From contig CAZDOY010000045.1 in assembly GCA_964507185.1 (NCBI GenBank), positions 1-18,010 on the forward strand: 18,010 bases of DNA, given 5' to 3'. Both the position numbers and the translations under genes were made by a program. Below are positions 1 to 7,495 of this stretch, in pieces. Source of the stretch: CAVRTJ01 sp964507185 (lineage in GTDB: Bacteria; Acidobacteriota; UBA4820; DSQY01). Position 1 is the first letter of the stretch. The number at the start of each line of letters is the position of its first letter. Under the pieces are notes generated by a model. The model worked only from the letters and a program-made list of their open reading frames with translations. It was not told the origin of the DNA and ran no database searches.

Positions 1-1364
1 AGCTCCAGGACGGCCTTCTTGCCGTCGCCGAAGAACATGAGGGTGTTGTCGGCCGCGAAGAGCGGATTGGCGATGCCGGCGAACCCCGGGCTGAGGCTGC
101 GCTTGATGACCACCACCGTCCGTGCCTTGTCCACGTCGAGGATGGGCATGCCCGAGATCGGTGTGCCCGACGCCTCCCGGGCCACCGGATTGACCACGTC
201 GTTGGCGCCGATCACGAGGACCACGTCGGTCTGCTCGAAAATCGGATTGGCCTCTTCCATGGTCTTCAGGCGGTCGTACGGGACGTTCGCTTCGGCCAGG
301 AGGACGTTCATGTGGCCGGGCATGCGGCCGGCCACGGGGTGGATCGCGAAAGTCACCGCCACGCCCCGGGACTCGAGCAGGTTCGAGAGGTCCCGGACCG
401 CGTGCTGGGCCTGGGCGACGGCCATGCCGTACCCGGGCACAACCACGGCCTGCCGGGCGACGTCGAAAACCATGGCCACCTCTTCGGCGGAGGCCGATTT
501 GACGCGTCCTTCGTAGATGCTGTCGGCGGTCGCCCCCGACCCGCCGCCCTCGGAGATGCCGGCGAGGACGCTCGCCAGGGACCGGTTCATGGCGCGGCAC
601 ATGATCTGGCTCAGGATGATGCCCGAGGCGCCCACGAGCGAGCCGGCGATGATGAGTACGTTGTTGTTGAGCACGAAGCCCGTAGCCGTGGCCGCGAGGC
701 CCGAGTAGCTGTTCAGAAGGGCGATGACCACCGGCATGTCGGCGCCGCCCACGGGGATGGTCACGAGGACCCCCAGGACCGACGCAACCGCCACCAGCGC
801 CCAGTAGGCCCATGTGGCCGACGGTGTCATGACGATCCACGCGCCGAGCGCGACGCACACCAGGCCGAGGAGCGCGTTGAGCACCTGCTGGCCCTTGAAG
901 ACGATGGACCGCCCCGACATGATCTCCTGAAGCTTGGCGAAAGCCACGAGGCTTCCCCAGAAAGTCACGGCCCCAATCAGTCCCGATGCTCCGGTGGCCA
1001 CCGTGAGCTGCGCGGTGACCGCGCCGCCCCCGTGGAGGACCTCGATGTAGGCGGCACCGGCCACCAGGACGGACGCGCCGCCCCCGAAGCCGTTGAGCAG
1101 GGCGACCATCTGCGGCATGGCGGTCATCCGGATCTTGAGCGCGAGCAGAGCGCCCAGGGCGCTGCCCACGACGATGCCCGCCAGGATCACCTCGTAGCTC
1201 ACGATGCTCTTGTCCAGCAGGGTCACCACCACGGCGATCAGCATGCCGAGCGCGCCGAGGACGTTCCCGCGCACGGCCGTACGCGGGTGGCCGAGCCCTT
1301 TGAGGCCCAGGATGAAGAGCACGGCGGCGACCAGGTAGGCGATGTTGATCAGTCCGAGGCTCAC
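1..1364 (-). CDS. pntB: NAD(P) transhydrogenase subunit beta, 3' end cut by window edge
   Basis: This is the inner-membrane and NADP(H)-binding subunit of proton-translocating transhydrogenase, which uses the proton gradient to reduce NADP+ with NADH. About 454 codons are visible, against roughly 460-465 for the family, so only some ten C-terminal residues lie outside the window. The N-terminal part is a series of hydrophobic helices. The C-terminal NADP-binding domain carries the family motifs GYGMAVAQAQ, HPVAGRMPGHMNV, VIGANDVVNP and GMPILDVDKA. I chose the GTG at 1364: it gives the expected N terminus (VSLGLINIAYLV), lies 3 nt past the pntAb stop and has AAGGA about 7 nt upstream, inside the end of pntAb. 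It is the third gene of a leftward operon, probably translationally coupled to pntAb. The family assignment is secure. Confidence 0.96.
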   Translation of the reverse strand, partial: MSLGLINIAYLVAAVLFILGLKGLGHPRTAVRGNVLGALGMLIAVVVTLLDKSIVSYEVILAGIVVGSALGALLALKIRMTAMPQMVALLNGFGGGASVLVAGAAYIEVLHGGGAVTAQLTVATGASGLIGAVTFWGSLVAFAKLQEIMSGRSIVFKGQQVLNALLGLVCVALGAWIVMTPSATWAYWALVAVASVLGVLVTIPVGGADMPVVIALLNSYSGLAATATGFVLNNNVLIIAGSLVGASGIILSQIMCRAMNRSLASVLAGISEGGGSGATADSIYEGRVKSASAEEVAMVFDVARQAVVVPGYGMAVAQAQHAVRDLSNLLESRGVAVTFAIHPVAGRMPGHMNVLLAEANVPYDRLKTMEEANPIFEQTDVVLVIGANDVVNPVAREASGTPISGMPILDVDKARTVVVIKRSLSPGFAGIANPLFAADNTLMFFGDGKKAVLE

Positions 1365-1367
1365 GGC

Positions 1368-1649
1368 TCAGTCCTTCTTCCGGAACATGCCCAGCATTCG
1401 ATGGGTCACCAGGAACCCGCCCACCACGTTGATGGTGGCAAAGACCACTGCCGTAAAGCCGAGCACGGTGGTCAGCAGCGTGAGCTTCGTGCCGGCCGAC
1501 AAAATGGCGCCGATCAGGGTGATGCCCGAAATGGCGTTGGACCCCGACATCAGGGGCGTGTGCAGGATGGGCGGAACCTTTGTGATCACCTCGAATCCCA
1601 CGAAGATGGCCAGCACGAAAACGGTGAGGACCATGACGAACATGTCCAT
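1368..1649 (-). CDS. pntAb: NAD(P) transhydrogenase subunit alpha, membrane part (PntAb / alpha-2)
   Basis: This small 93-residue integral membrane subunit corresponds to the C-terminal membrane helices of the single-chain E. coli PntA. Three hydrophobic stretches are visible, at about residues 3-20, 40-60 and 63-80, with the conserved segment PPILHTPLMSGSNAISG between the first two. It joins PntB to form the proton channel. The ATG at 1649 is preceded by an excellent ribosome binding site, AAGGAGGAGG (1658-1667 on the minus strand), 8 nt away and immediately after the pntAa stop. The split into PntAa and PntAb is the arrangement known from Rhodospirillum rubrum and many other bacteria. It sits in the middle of the pnt operon. 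Confidence 0.95.
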   Translation of the reverse strand: MDMFVMVLTVFVLAIFVGFEVITKVPPILHTPLMSGSNAISGITLIGAILSAGTKLTLLTTVLGFTAVVFATINVVGGFLVTHRMLGMFRKKD

Positions 1650-1668
1650 GAAACGAGCCTCCTCCTTA

Positions 1669-2847
1669 CTATTCGGGCGCGCCGAGGCCGAGGGCTTCCC
1701 GCACGGCCGGGTGAACGACCTCCCCGTCCCGGGTCACGAGGGTCTCGCGCGTGATCTCGTCGTCCGCGGCCGGCAAAAGGCGCCCCGATTCGACGCTCCC
1801 GCTGCCCGCCAGGTGGATCAGCAGGTTGGCCAGGTTGCGGGCGATCATCTGGCTCGCGTGGTAGGGGACCGTCGCGGCCAGGTTGGTGGGCCCCAGGACG
1901 GTCACGCCCTGGACTTCGACGGCCTCGTCGGGCTTCGTCGGCTCGCAGTTGCCGCCGCGTTCCGCGGCCAGGTCCACGATGGCCGATCCGGGTTTCATGG
2001 CCGCGATCATGTCGCGCGTGATGAGCATGGGCGCCTTTTTGCCGGGGACCGCGGCGGTGGTGATCACGACGTCGTTTTCTGCGACGATAGCCTGCATGAA
2101 CTCCCTCTGCCGGCGGTAGAAGGCCTCGTCCATGGCCCGGGCGTAGCCTCCCTTGCCCTCCGCGTTCCCCGCCTCGATGGGCAGTTCGGCAAAGCGGGCG
2201 CCCAGGCTCTCGACCTGTTCCTTGACGGCGGGCCTGAGGTCGTAGGCCGTGACGACGGCGCCGATCCTCCGGGCCGTGGCGATGGCCTGCAGGCCCGCCA
2301 CGCCGGCCCCGATCACGAAAACGCGGGCGGGGCTCAGCGTACCCGCGGCGGTCATCATCAGGGGGAACATGCGGGGGAGCCGCTCCGCGGCGATCAGAAC
2401 GGCCTTGTAGCCGCTGATCATGGCCATGGAGGACAGGGCGTCCATGCTCTGTGCCCGGGTGATCCGAGGCACGAGTTCCAGCGCGAAGAGGAGCACGCCC
2501 CGCCCGGCCAGTTCGCGGACAGGGGTTGAGGCGGAAAGCGGTTCATGGAATCCGAGGAGCGCCTGGCCTTCGCGTACCAGCGCGAGGTCCGGCTTGCCGG
2601 CCTCGGGGTTGGCCCCGTAGCCGCGCACCTGGAGCACGGCCTGGGCCTGTTCGAAGACCGCTTCGCGAGAGGGTGCCAGCAGGACGCCTTTTTCCTCGAA
2701 CGGGGCGTCCGGAAAGCCCGCTGCTTCACCCGCTCCGCGCTCCATGTGCACCTCGTGCCCCGCTTTCATGAGCGACGCGGCGGCGGCGGGCGTCAGCGCC
2801 ACCCTTCGTTCCCCTGGATAGGTTTCCTTCGGTACCCCGACGATCAT
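1669..2847 (-). CDS. pntAa: NAD(P) transhydrogenase subunit alpha, NAD-binding part (PntAa / alpha-1)
   Basis: This soluble, cytoplasmic, NAD(H)-binding subunit of transhydrogenase has 392 residues. It belongs to the alanine dehydrogenase/PNT fold: the N-terminal domain begins MIVGVPKETYPGERRVALTP, the loop RAQSMDALSSMA lies at about 131-142, and the Rossmann motif GAGVAG is at 180-185, followed by an Asp near 203 (in AYDLRPAVKEQVESLGA) expected to bind the NAD ribose. It ends after the second domain and lacks the membrane helices, which are encoded by the next gene. The ATG at 2847 gives the canonical N terminus and has GGGAG 5 nt upstream. It is the first gene of the leftward pnt operon, so the operon promoter should lie in 2848-3155, but I cannot pick a convincing one there. 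Confidence 0.97.
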   Translation of the reverse strand: MIVGVPKETYPGERRVALTPAAAASLMKAGHEVHMERGAGEAAGFPDAPFEEKGVLLAPSREAVFEQAQAVLQVRGYGANPEAGKPDLALVREGQALLGFHEPLSASTPVRELAGRGVLLFALELVPRITRAQSMDALSSMAMISGYKAVLIAAERLPRMFPLMMTAAGTLSPARVFVIGAGVAGLQAIATARRIGAVVTAYDLRPAVKEQVESLGARFAELPIEAGNAEGKGGYARAMDEAFYRRQREFMQAIVAENDVVITTAAVPGKKAPMLITRDMIAAMKPGSAIVDLAAERGGNCEPTKPDEAVEVQGVTVLGPTNLAATVPYHASQMIARNLANLLIHLAGSGSVESGRLLPAADDEITRETLVTRDGEVVHPAVREALGLGAPE

Positions 2848-2905
2848 CTTCTCTCCCGACAGCAGTGCCTCTATCCGATTGCAACAACGCCGGGCTACGA
2901 ATTAT

Positions 2906-2933
2906 TTGAAAGACTGCCCAGTCCTGCTTTCAA
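2906..2933. repeat. Interrupted hairpin in the pntAa leader region
   Basis: The outer arms TTGAAA (2906-2911) and TTTCAA (2928-2933) are exact reverse complements. Inside them GACTG (2912-2916) pairs with CAGTC (2919-2923) around CC, leaving a 4-nt bulge CTGC on the right side. It lies about 60 bp upstream of the pntAa start. It could be a protein-binding site or leader RNA structure, or chance; there is no T-run to make it a terminator. Confidence 0.4.
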
Positions 2934-2976
2934 TTTACGGCAGCGGACGGCCGGCGCAAGAGGCGGGAGTTGGGAC

Positions 2977-3115
2977 TTTGAATTTGGGATCACTGCTGGA
3001 TGATGATCGCTCCACGCATCGTCACCGTGCAAAATGTGGTGTAGTCGCAAGAGGGGGAAGGACTTACAGCCCGCGTTCAAAATAACAACCGGACAGTGCT
3101 GATCCCAAATCCAAA
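2977..3115. repeat. Inverted repeat pair (15-bp arms) bounding a 139-bp intergenic segment
   Basis: The left arm TTTGAATTTGGGATC (2977-2991) and the right arm GATCCCAAATCCAAA (3101-3115) match as reverse complements at 14 of 15 positions, with a perfect 10-bp core. Outside the arms, GGGAC on the left and GTCCC on the right (after 4 extra bases) extend the symmetry. The arms are 109 bp apart. This looks like a small dispersed intergenic repeat or MITE-like remnant, but no second copy of the whole unit exists in this window. Confidence 0.5.
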
Positions 3116-3129
3116 ATTCGTCCCCCGCG

Positions 3130-3138
3130 TGGTAGAAT
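3130..3138 (+). promoter_or_regulatory. Possible extended -10 promoter element for hisS
   Basis: TGG followed by TAGAAT (3133-3138) matches an extended -10 (TGn-TATAAT) with one mismatch in the hexamer. No good -35 hexamer sits 16-18 bp upstream. Transcription from here would leave a leader of only about 10 nt before the hisS ATG at 3156, starting almost on the ribosome binding site. Confidence 0.35.
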
Positions 3139-3155
3139 CCCCCGGTGGAGGCGCT

Positions 3156-4406
3156 ATGATTTCGGCCGTCAAGGGCACCCAGGATCTGTTGTTTCCTGAC
3201 ATCACCGTCTGGCAGAAGGTGGAGAGCGCGGCGCGGGAGGTATTCGGCCGCTACGGCTTCACGGAGATCCGCACGCCCATCCTCGAGCCCACCGAGCTGT
3301 TCGTGCGAGGGATCGGCGATGAGACCGACATCGTCACCAAGGAGATGTACACGTTCAAGGACCGGAAGGGGCGCAGTCTCACCATGCGGCCCGAGAACAC
3401 GGCGGGCGTGGCGCGGTCCATGGTGGAGCACCGGCTCTACGACTCGCCGCTGCACGCGCGCCTCTTCTACATCGGCCCGCAGTTCCGGTACGAAAGGCCC
3501 CAGAAGGGCCGCTACCGGCAGTTCCACCAGATCGGCGCGGAGGTGCTGGGCGACCCCTCGCCGGGCGCCGACGCCGAGACCATCGCCATGCTTGTGGAGT
3601 TCTTGGAGTCGCTGGGCGTGCTGGGCATCGAAGTCCAGCTGAACTCGGTGGGATGCCCGAAGTGCCGGCCGGTCTACGTGGAAGAGCTCAAGGCGGCGCT
3701 CGAGGACCACGCCGGTTCGCTGTGCGGCGACTGCCGCAGGCGGCTCACGACCAATCCCCTGAGGGTGCTCGACTGCAAGGTCCCCGGGTGCCAGCCCCAC
3801 CTGGACGCGGCCCCCAGCTTCGGGGACTACCTCTGCGAGGACTGCGCCGACCACCACGCCGGCGTCAAGGCCGTGCTCGACAGGCTCGGCGTGCGCTACG
3901 CGGTCAGGGATCGGCTGGTGCGGGGCCTGGACTACTACACCCGGACCGTCTTCGAGGTCACGAGCAGCGCCCTGGGCGCCCAGGACGCCCTGTTGGGCGG
4001 CGGCCGGTACGACGGCCTGCTCGAGGAGATCGGCGGGCCGGCCATGCCCGGCTTCGGCTGGGCCCTCGGCATGGAGCGCCTCCTCATGGCCCTGCCGCGC
4101 GACGCGGCTGCGCGCCTGCCGTGGGTCTACGCGGCGTGGGCGGGCGAGGGGACCTACGATGCCGCCCTCGACCTCGCCATGGCGCTGAGAAAGAAAAAGC
4201 ACGTGGTGGCCATGGAGCACACCCGGCGTTCCTTCAAGTCGGCCCTGAAACGGGCGGACCGCATGAACGTCCGATGGGTCGTCCTCGTCGGAGAGGAAGA
4301 GGCCTCCAGCAAGGTCTTCACGCTGAAAGACATGGCGACCGGGGAGCAGTTCGCCCTCGGTCTGGACGCCCTGAGCCAGCGGCTGCAGGCGGAGAGCACG
4401 GAATGA
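3156..4406 (+). CDS. hisS: Histidyl-tRNA synthetase
   Basis: This class II aminoacyl-tRNA synthetase (416 residues, normal length) charges tRNA-His with histidine. It shows motif 2 (FRYERPQKGRYRQFHQ), the histidine-binding motif RGLDYYTRTVFE, the GGGRYDGLL motif and a C-terminal anticodon-binding domain. A central segment has four cysteine pairs (CPKC, CGDC, DCKVPGC, CEDC), likely a metal-binding knuckle. An upstream in-frame ATG at 3096 would add 20 residues, but the canonical start MISAVKGTQDLLFPD and the GGAGG at 3147-3151, 4 nt before the ATG, support 3156. Its stop overlaps the aspS start in ATGA, so the two synthetases form one operon, an order also common in Firmicutes and other groups. 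Confidence 0.97.
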   Translation: MISAVKGTQDLLFPDITVWQKVESAAREVFGRYGFTEIRTPILEPTELFVRGIGDETDIVTKEMYTFKDRKGRSLTMRPENTAGVARSMVEHRLYDSPLHARLFYIGPQFRYERPQKGRYRQFHQIGAEVLGDPSPGADAETIAMLVEFLESLGVLGIEVQLNSVGCPKCRPVYVEELKAALEDHAGSLCGDCRRRLTTNPLRVLDCKVPGCQPHLDAAPSFGDYLCEDCADHHAGVKAVLDRLGVRYAVRDRLVRGLDYYTRTVFEVTSSALGAQDALLGGGRYDGLLEEIGGPAMPGFGWALGMERLLMALPRDAAARLPWVYAAWAGEGTYDAALDLAMALRKKKHVVAMEHTRRSFKSALKRADRMNVRWVVLVGEEEASSKVFTLKDMATGEQFALGLDALSQRLQAESTE

Positions 4407-6178
4407 GCCTACCCCGGCGCACCATCTACGCGGGACTCGTGAGAAGGGACCACCTCGACCAGGAACTCGTCCTCAAGGGCTGGGTCCGCCGCAGGCGGGA
4501 CCTCGGAAGTCTCGTCTTCGTTGACCTCAGGGACCGCGAGGGCATCTGCCAGCTCGTCTTTTCGGAGGACAGGAACCCCAACACCTTCGCGCGCGCCAAG
4601 GAACTCCGGCCGGAGTTCGTCGTCGCGGTGAAGGGCGTGGTCAAACCCAGGAGCGAGAAGGACGTCAACCCGCAGATGGGGACTGGCGAGATCGAGGTGG
4701 AGGTCTCCGAACTGGAGGTGCTCGCCGAGGCCGAGACGCCGCCCTTCGCCGTGGAGGACGACGCGCCGGTCAGCGAGGAGCTCCGTCTGCAGTACAGGTA
4801 CCTGGACCTGAGACGCCCCTTCCAGAACGCGCGGATCGCCGCCCGCCACAGGCTCGCCCAGAAGACCCGCGCCTACCTGAGCGACCAGGGCTTCCTGGAG
4901 ATAGAGACACCCTTCCTGACCAAGTCCACGCCCGAGGGCGCCCGCGACTTCCTGGTGCCGTCGCGGTTGCGCGAAGGCGCCTTCTACGCGCTGCCCCAGT
5001 CGCCCCAGCTCTTCAAACAGCTCTGCATGGTTGCGGGCTTCGACCGTTACTTCCAGGTCGTGAAGTGCTTCCGGGATGAGGACCTCAGGGCCGACCGCCA
5101 GCTCGAGTTCACGCAGATCGACATCGAGATGTCGTTTCCCACGGAAGAGGATGTCATGGCCCTGGCAGAAGGCCTCACGCTGGAACTCTTCGGCGCGGCC
5201 GGCCTGCCCGCGCCCTCGTCCATTCCAAGGCTCACCTATGCCCAGGCCATGGATCGCTACGGGATCGACAAACCCGATACGCGCTTCGGTATGGAACTCA
5301 AGACGGTTTCCGACATCGCGGCGGGAACGGGCTTCGGCGTCTTCCGGTCGGTTCTCGACGCGGGCGGAACGGTCCGCGGTCTCTGCGTGCCCGGGCAGGC
5401 CGGGATTTCGCGCAAGAACCTCGACGCGCTGAACGACGTGGTAAAACCCTTCGGCGGCAAAGGCGTTGTTTCCCTCATGCGGAGGGAGGGCGGCCTGGCC
5501 GGCGCCGTGCTCAAGCACGTCGGGGAAGGCCCCGCGACGGCCATGCTGGACGCCGTGGGTGCGGGCGAGGCCGATCTCGGGCTCTTCGTGGCCGCGCCCT
5601 ACGACACGGCCTGCGCGTGCCTGTCCGCCCTGAGGCTCCACTTCGCCGAGACGCTGGACCTCATCGACGCGAATCGCCACGACCTCCTGTGGGTTCACCG
5701 TTTTCCCGCCTTCGAATGGGACGGCGAGGCAAACCGCTGGGCCGCTCGGCATCACCCCTTCACCATGCCCAGGGAAGAGCACTGGAACCTGTTGACCGAC
5801 GATCCCGGCAAGGTGGAATCCCTGGCCTACGACCTGGTGCTGGACGGCAACGAGATCGGCGGGGGTTCCATCCGTATCCACCGGGCCGACGTTCAGCGGA
5901 AGGTCTTCAGGGCGCTCGGGTTCACCGACGAGCAGGCCCAGGAGAAGTTCGGGTTCCTGCTGGACGCCTTCCGGTACGGCACGCCGCCCCACGGGGGCAT
6001 CGCCTTCGGTTTCGACCGGCTGGTCATGCTGCTGCTGGGGTGCGACTCCATCCGGGACGTCATCCCGTTCCCCAAGACCACGTCGGGCCTCTGCCTCATG
6101 ACGGGGTCACCGGGCGCCGTGGACACGAAACAGCTCGACGAACTCGGGATCGCGCTCAAGAACAAGCCGAAGGCCTAG
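4403..6178 (+). CDS. aspS: Aspartyl-tRNA synthetase
   Basis: This class IIb synthetase (591 residues, the usual bacterial length) charges tRNA with aspartate. The N-terminal OB-fold anticodon-binding domain (about 1-110) contains GWVRRRRDLGSLVF. The catalytic core has TPEGARDFLVPSR, the QSPQLFKQL motif, motif 2 (FRDEDLRADRQLEFTQID, about 223-240) and motif 3 (GIAFGFDRLVMLL, about 535). The bacterial GAD insertion lies between them at about 290-415. The residue after RRRD is Leu, as in the discriminating E. coli enzyme; non-discriminating enzymes usually have His there, so I infer an enzyme specific for tRNA-Asp. The ATG at 4403 overlaps the hisS stop by 4 bp, with GGAG in the end of hisS serving as ribosome binding site. 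Translational coupling is likely. Confidence 0.97.
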   Translation: MSLPRRTIYAGLVRRDHLDQELVLKGWVRRRRDLGSLVFVDLRDREGICQLVFSEDRNPNTFARAKELRPEFVVAVKGVVKPRSEKDVNPQMGTGEIEVEVSELEVLAEAETPPFAVEDDAPVSEELRLQYRYLDLRRPFQNARIAARHRLAQKTRAYLSDQGFLEIETPFLTKSTPEGARDFLVPSRLREGAFYALPQSPQLFKQLCMVAGFDRYFQVVKCFRDEDLRADRQLEFTQIDIEMSFPTEEDVMALAEGLTLELFGAAGLPAPSSIPRLTYAQAMDRYGIDKPDTRFGMELKTVSDIAAGTGFGVFRSVLDAGGTVRGLCVPGQAGISRKNLDALNDVVKPFGGKGVVSLMRREGGLAGAVLKHVGEGPATAMLDAVGAGEADLGLFVAAPYDTACACLSALRLHFAETLDLIDANRHDLLWVHRFPAFEWDGEANRWAARHHPFTMPREEHWNLLTDDPGKVESLAYDLVLDGNEIGGGSIRIHRADVQRKVFRALGFTDEQAQEKFGFLLDAFRYGTPPHGGIAFGFDRLVMLLLGCDSIRDVIPFPKTTSGLCLMTGSPGAVDTKQLDELGIALKNKPKA

Positions 6179-6215
6179 CCTTCGAAGGCCCATCGGTCCG
6201 AGGACGCCCGGGAGG

Positions 6216-6244
6216 TTGGTTTTTGCAGACCGGCCTGCCATAAT
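6216..6244 (+). promoter_or_regulatory. Possible sigma70-type promoter for coaBC
   Basis: TTGGTT (6216-6221), a 17-bp spacer and CATAAT (6239-6244) resemble a -35/-10 pair; TGC just before CATAAT adds an extended -10. Transcription would begin around 6251, leaving a leader of about 33 nt. No T-tailed terminator is seen in the 105 bp after aspS, so read-through is also possible. A 12-bp palindrome GCCTTCGAAGGC overlaps the aspS stop at 6178-6189. Confidence 0.45.
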
Positions 6245-6283
6245 CGTCCCATCGAACGGGTTCCTGCTTAATGGGGGTGGACC

Positions 6284-7495
6284 ATGAGCAACGAAAAACG
6301 GCGGGTTACGCTGGGGGTTTCGGCGGGTATCAGCATCTACAAGGCCTGCGACCTGGTGAGGCGGCTCATGGACCTGGGCTGCGACGTCAAGGTCGTGATG
6401 ACGGACCACGCCACGCGCCTGGTGGCGCCCGTGACCTTCCAGGCCCTCTCCGGCAACCCGGTCATCACCGATCTTTTCACCGGGGCGGGCGACCCCTCCA
6501 TCGCCCACGTGGAACTGGCGAAGTGGGAGGAACTTCTCATCGTGGCGCCCGCGACCGCGAACGTCATCGGCAAGTTCGCGCGCGGTGTTGCCGACGACTT
6601 CCTCACGACGCACTACCTCGCCGGGCGCGGTGTGCCGGTGCTCATCGCGCCGGCCATGAACGGGAACATGTACCGTCATCCCGCGGTCCAGGAGAACCTC
6701 AAGATCCTCGGTGACCGCGGCCACGTGATCCTCCAGCCGGCCCGGGGGGTCCTGGCGTGCGGGGACGTGGACGAGGGTAGGCTGCCCGAGCCGGCAACCG
6801 TCGCCCAGGAGGCGGTGGCCATACTGGAAAGGCGGGGCGACCTCGAAGGCGTAGAGGTCCTCGTGACTGCGGGGCCGACGCGCGAGCCGGTGGACCCGGT
6901 CCGGTACATCTCCAACCGGTCCTCGGGCAAGATGGGTTACGCGGTGGCCCGCGAGGCGCTCATGCGCGGGGCCACGGTTACGCTCATCAGCGGGCCTTCG
7001 GGGCTGGAACCTCCGCCCGGCGCGAAGGTCGTGAACGTCATTACGGCTCAGGAGATGCAGGCGGCCGTGAAGGAGCACTTCCCCATCTGCAAGGTGCTCG
7101 TGATGGCCGCGGCCGTCGCCGACTACCGGGCCGCGCGGGTCCTGCCCTCCAAGCGCAAAAAGGAGGAGGGGGCCGACTGGGCCATCGCGCTCGAGCCCAC
7201 GCCCGACATTCTGGCGGGCCTCAAGGGGCTCAAGAAGACCGGGCAGTTCGTGTGCGGCTTCGCCGCCGAAACAGAAGACGTGAAGGCCAACGCCCGGAAA
7301 AAACTCGAGAAGAAAGGCCTCGACCTAGTCGCCGCCAACGACGTGTCCGGAGAGGGCGTGGGCTTCGAGGGCGACCGCAACGCGTTGACGCTCCTGTGGC
7401 CGGACGGCGAAGAGGACAGGATTCCGGAACGGACCAAGGCCGAGTGCGCACGGGCCCTGTGGGACGCCATCGTGGAGCACCGGCATGGGGCGTGA
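6284..7495 (+). CDS. coaBC: Bifunctional phosphopantothenoylcysteine decarboxylase / phosphopantothenate-cysteine ligase
   Basis: This enzyme performs two successive steps of coenzyme A synthesis: CTP-dependent joining of cysteine to 4'-phosphopantothenate (CoaB), then FMN-dependent decarboxylation to 4'-phosphopantetheine (CoaC). The CoaC half (about 1-185) has the catalytic His75 in IAHVELAKW, the PAMNGNMY motif (123-130) and the active Cys159 in LACGD. The CoaB half has NRSSGKMG (211-218), AAAVADYR (275-282) and Lys290, all at positions matching E. coli plus one. The usual VTGGIAAYKA near the N terminus reads VSAGISIYKA, a mild divergence. Length (403) is normal. The ATG at 6284 follows GGGGGTGGA; an ATG at 6271 is out of frame. 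Its stop lies inside the start of the next gene (11-bp overlap). Confidence 0.97.
   Translation: MSNEKRRVTLGVSAGISIYKACDLVRRLMDLGCDVKVVMTDHATRLVAPVTFQALSGNPVITDLFTGAGDPSIAHVELAKWEELLIVAPATANVIGKFARGVADDFLTTHYLAGRGVPVLIAPAMNGNMYRHPAVQENLKILGDRGHVILQPARGVLACGDVDEGRLPEPATVAQEAVAILERRGDLEGVEVLVTAGPTREPVDPVRYISNRSSGKMGYAVAREALMRGATVTLISGPSGLEPPPGAKVVNVITAQEMQAAVKEHFPICKVLVMAAAVADYRAARVLPSKRKKEEGADWAIALEPTPDILAGLKGLKKTGQFVCGFAAETEDVKANARKKLEKKGLDLVAANDVSGEGVGFEGDRNALTLLWPDGEEDRIPERTKAECARALWDAIVEHRHGA

Larger units (their letters stand above)
2848..3155. other. Divergent intergenic region between pntAa and hisS
   Basis: These 308 bp must hold the start signals for both the leftward pnt operon and the rightward hisS-aspS operon. 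I see no gene. It is visibly richer in A+T than the flanking genes. It holds a hairpin at 2906-2933, a 15-bp inverted repeat pair at 2977-2991 and 3101-3115, and an extended -10-like element for hisS at 3130-3138. No convincing -35/-10 pair for pntAa was found by eye. Confidence 0.7.

Noticed and set aside
312..1754. 480-codon open frame on the plus strand
   Set aside because: It lies antisense to pntB and pntAb, which have clear family motifs. It is rich in His/Asp/Gly/Arg as expected for an antisense shadow in high-GC DNA.
1342..2529. 395-codon open frame on the plus strand
   Set aside because: It is antisense to pntAb and pntAa, has no recognisable domain, and is a GC-driven shadow.
3096..3155. 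20-residue N-terminal extension of HisRS
   Set aside because: It would be encoded by the repeat arm and the -10-like element. The ATG at 3156 has a ribosome binding site and gives the family's usual N terminus.
2895..4220. 441-codon open frame on the minus strand
   Set aside because: It is antisense to hisS and runs into the intergenic region; no domain is seen.
4409..5992. 527-codon open frame on the minus strand
   Set aside because: It is an exact shadow of aspS, whose class II motifs are unmistakable.
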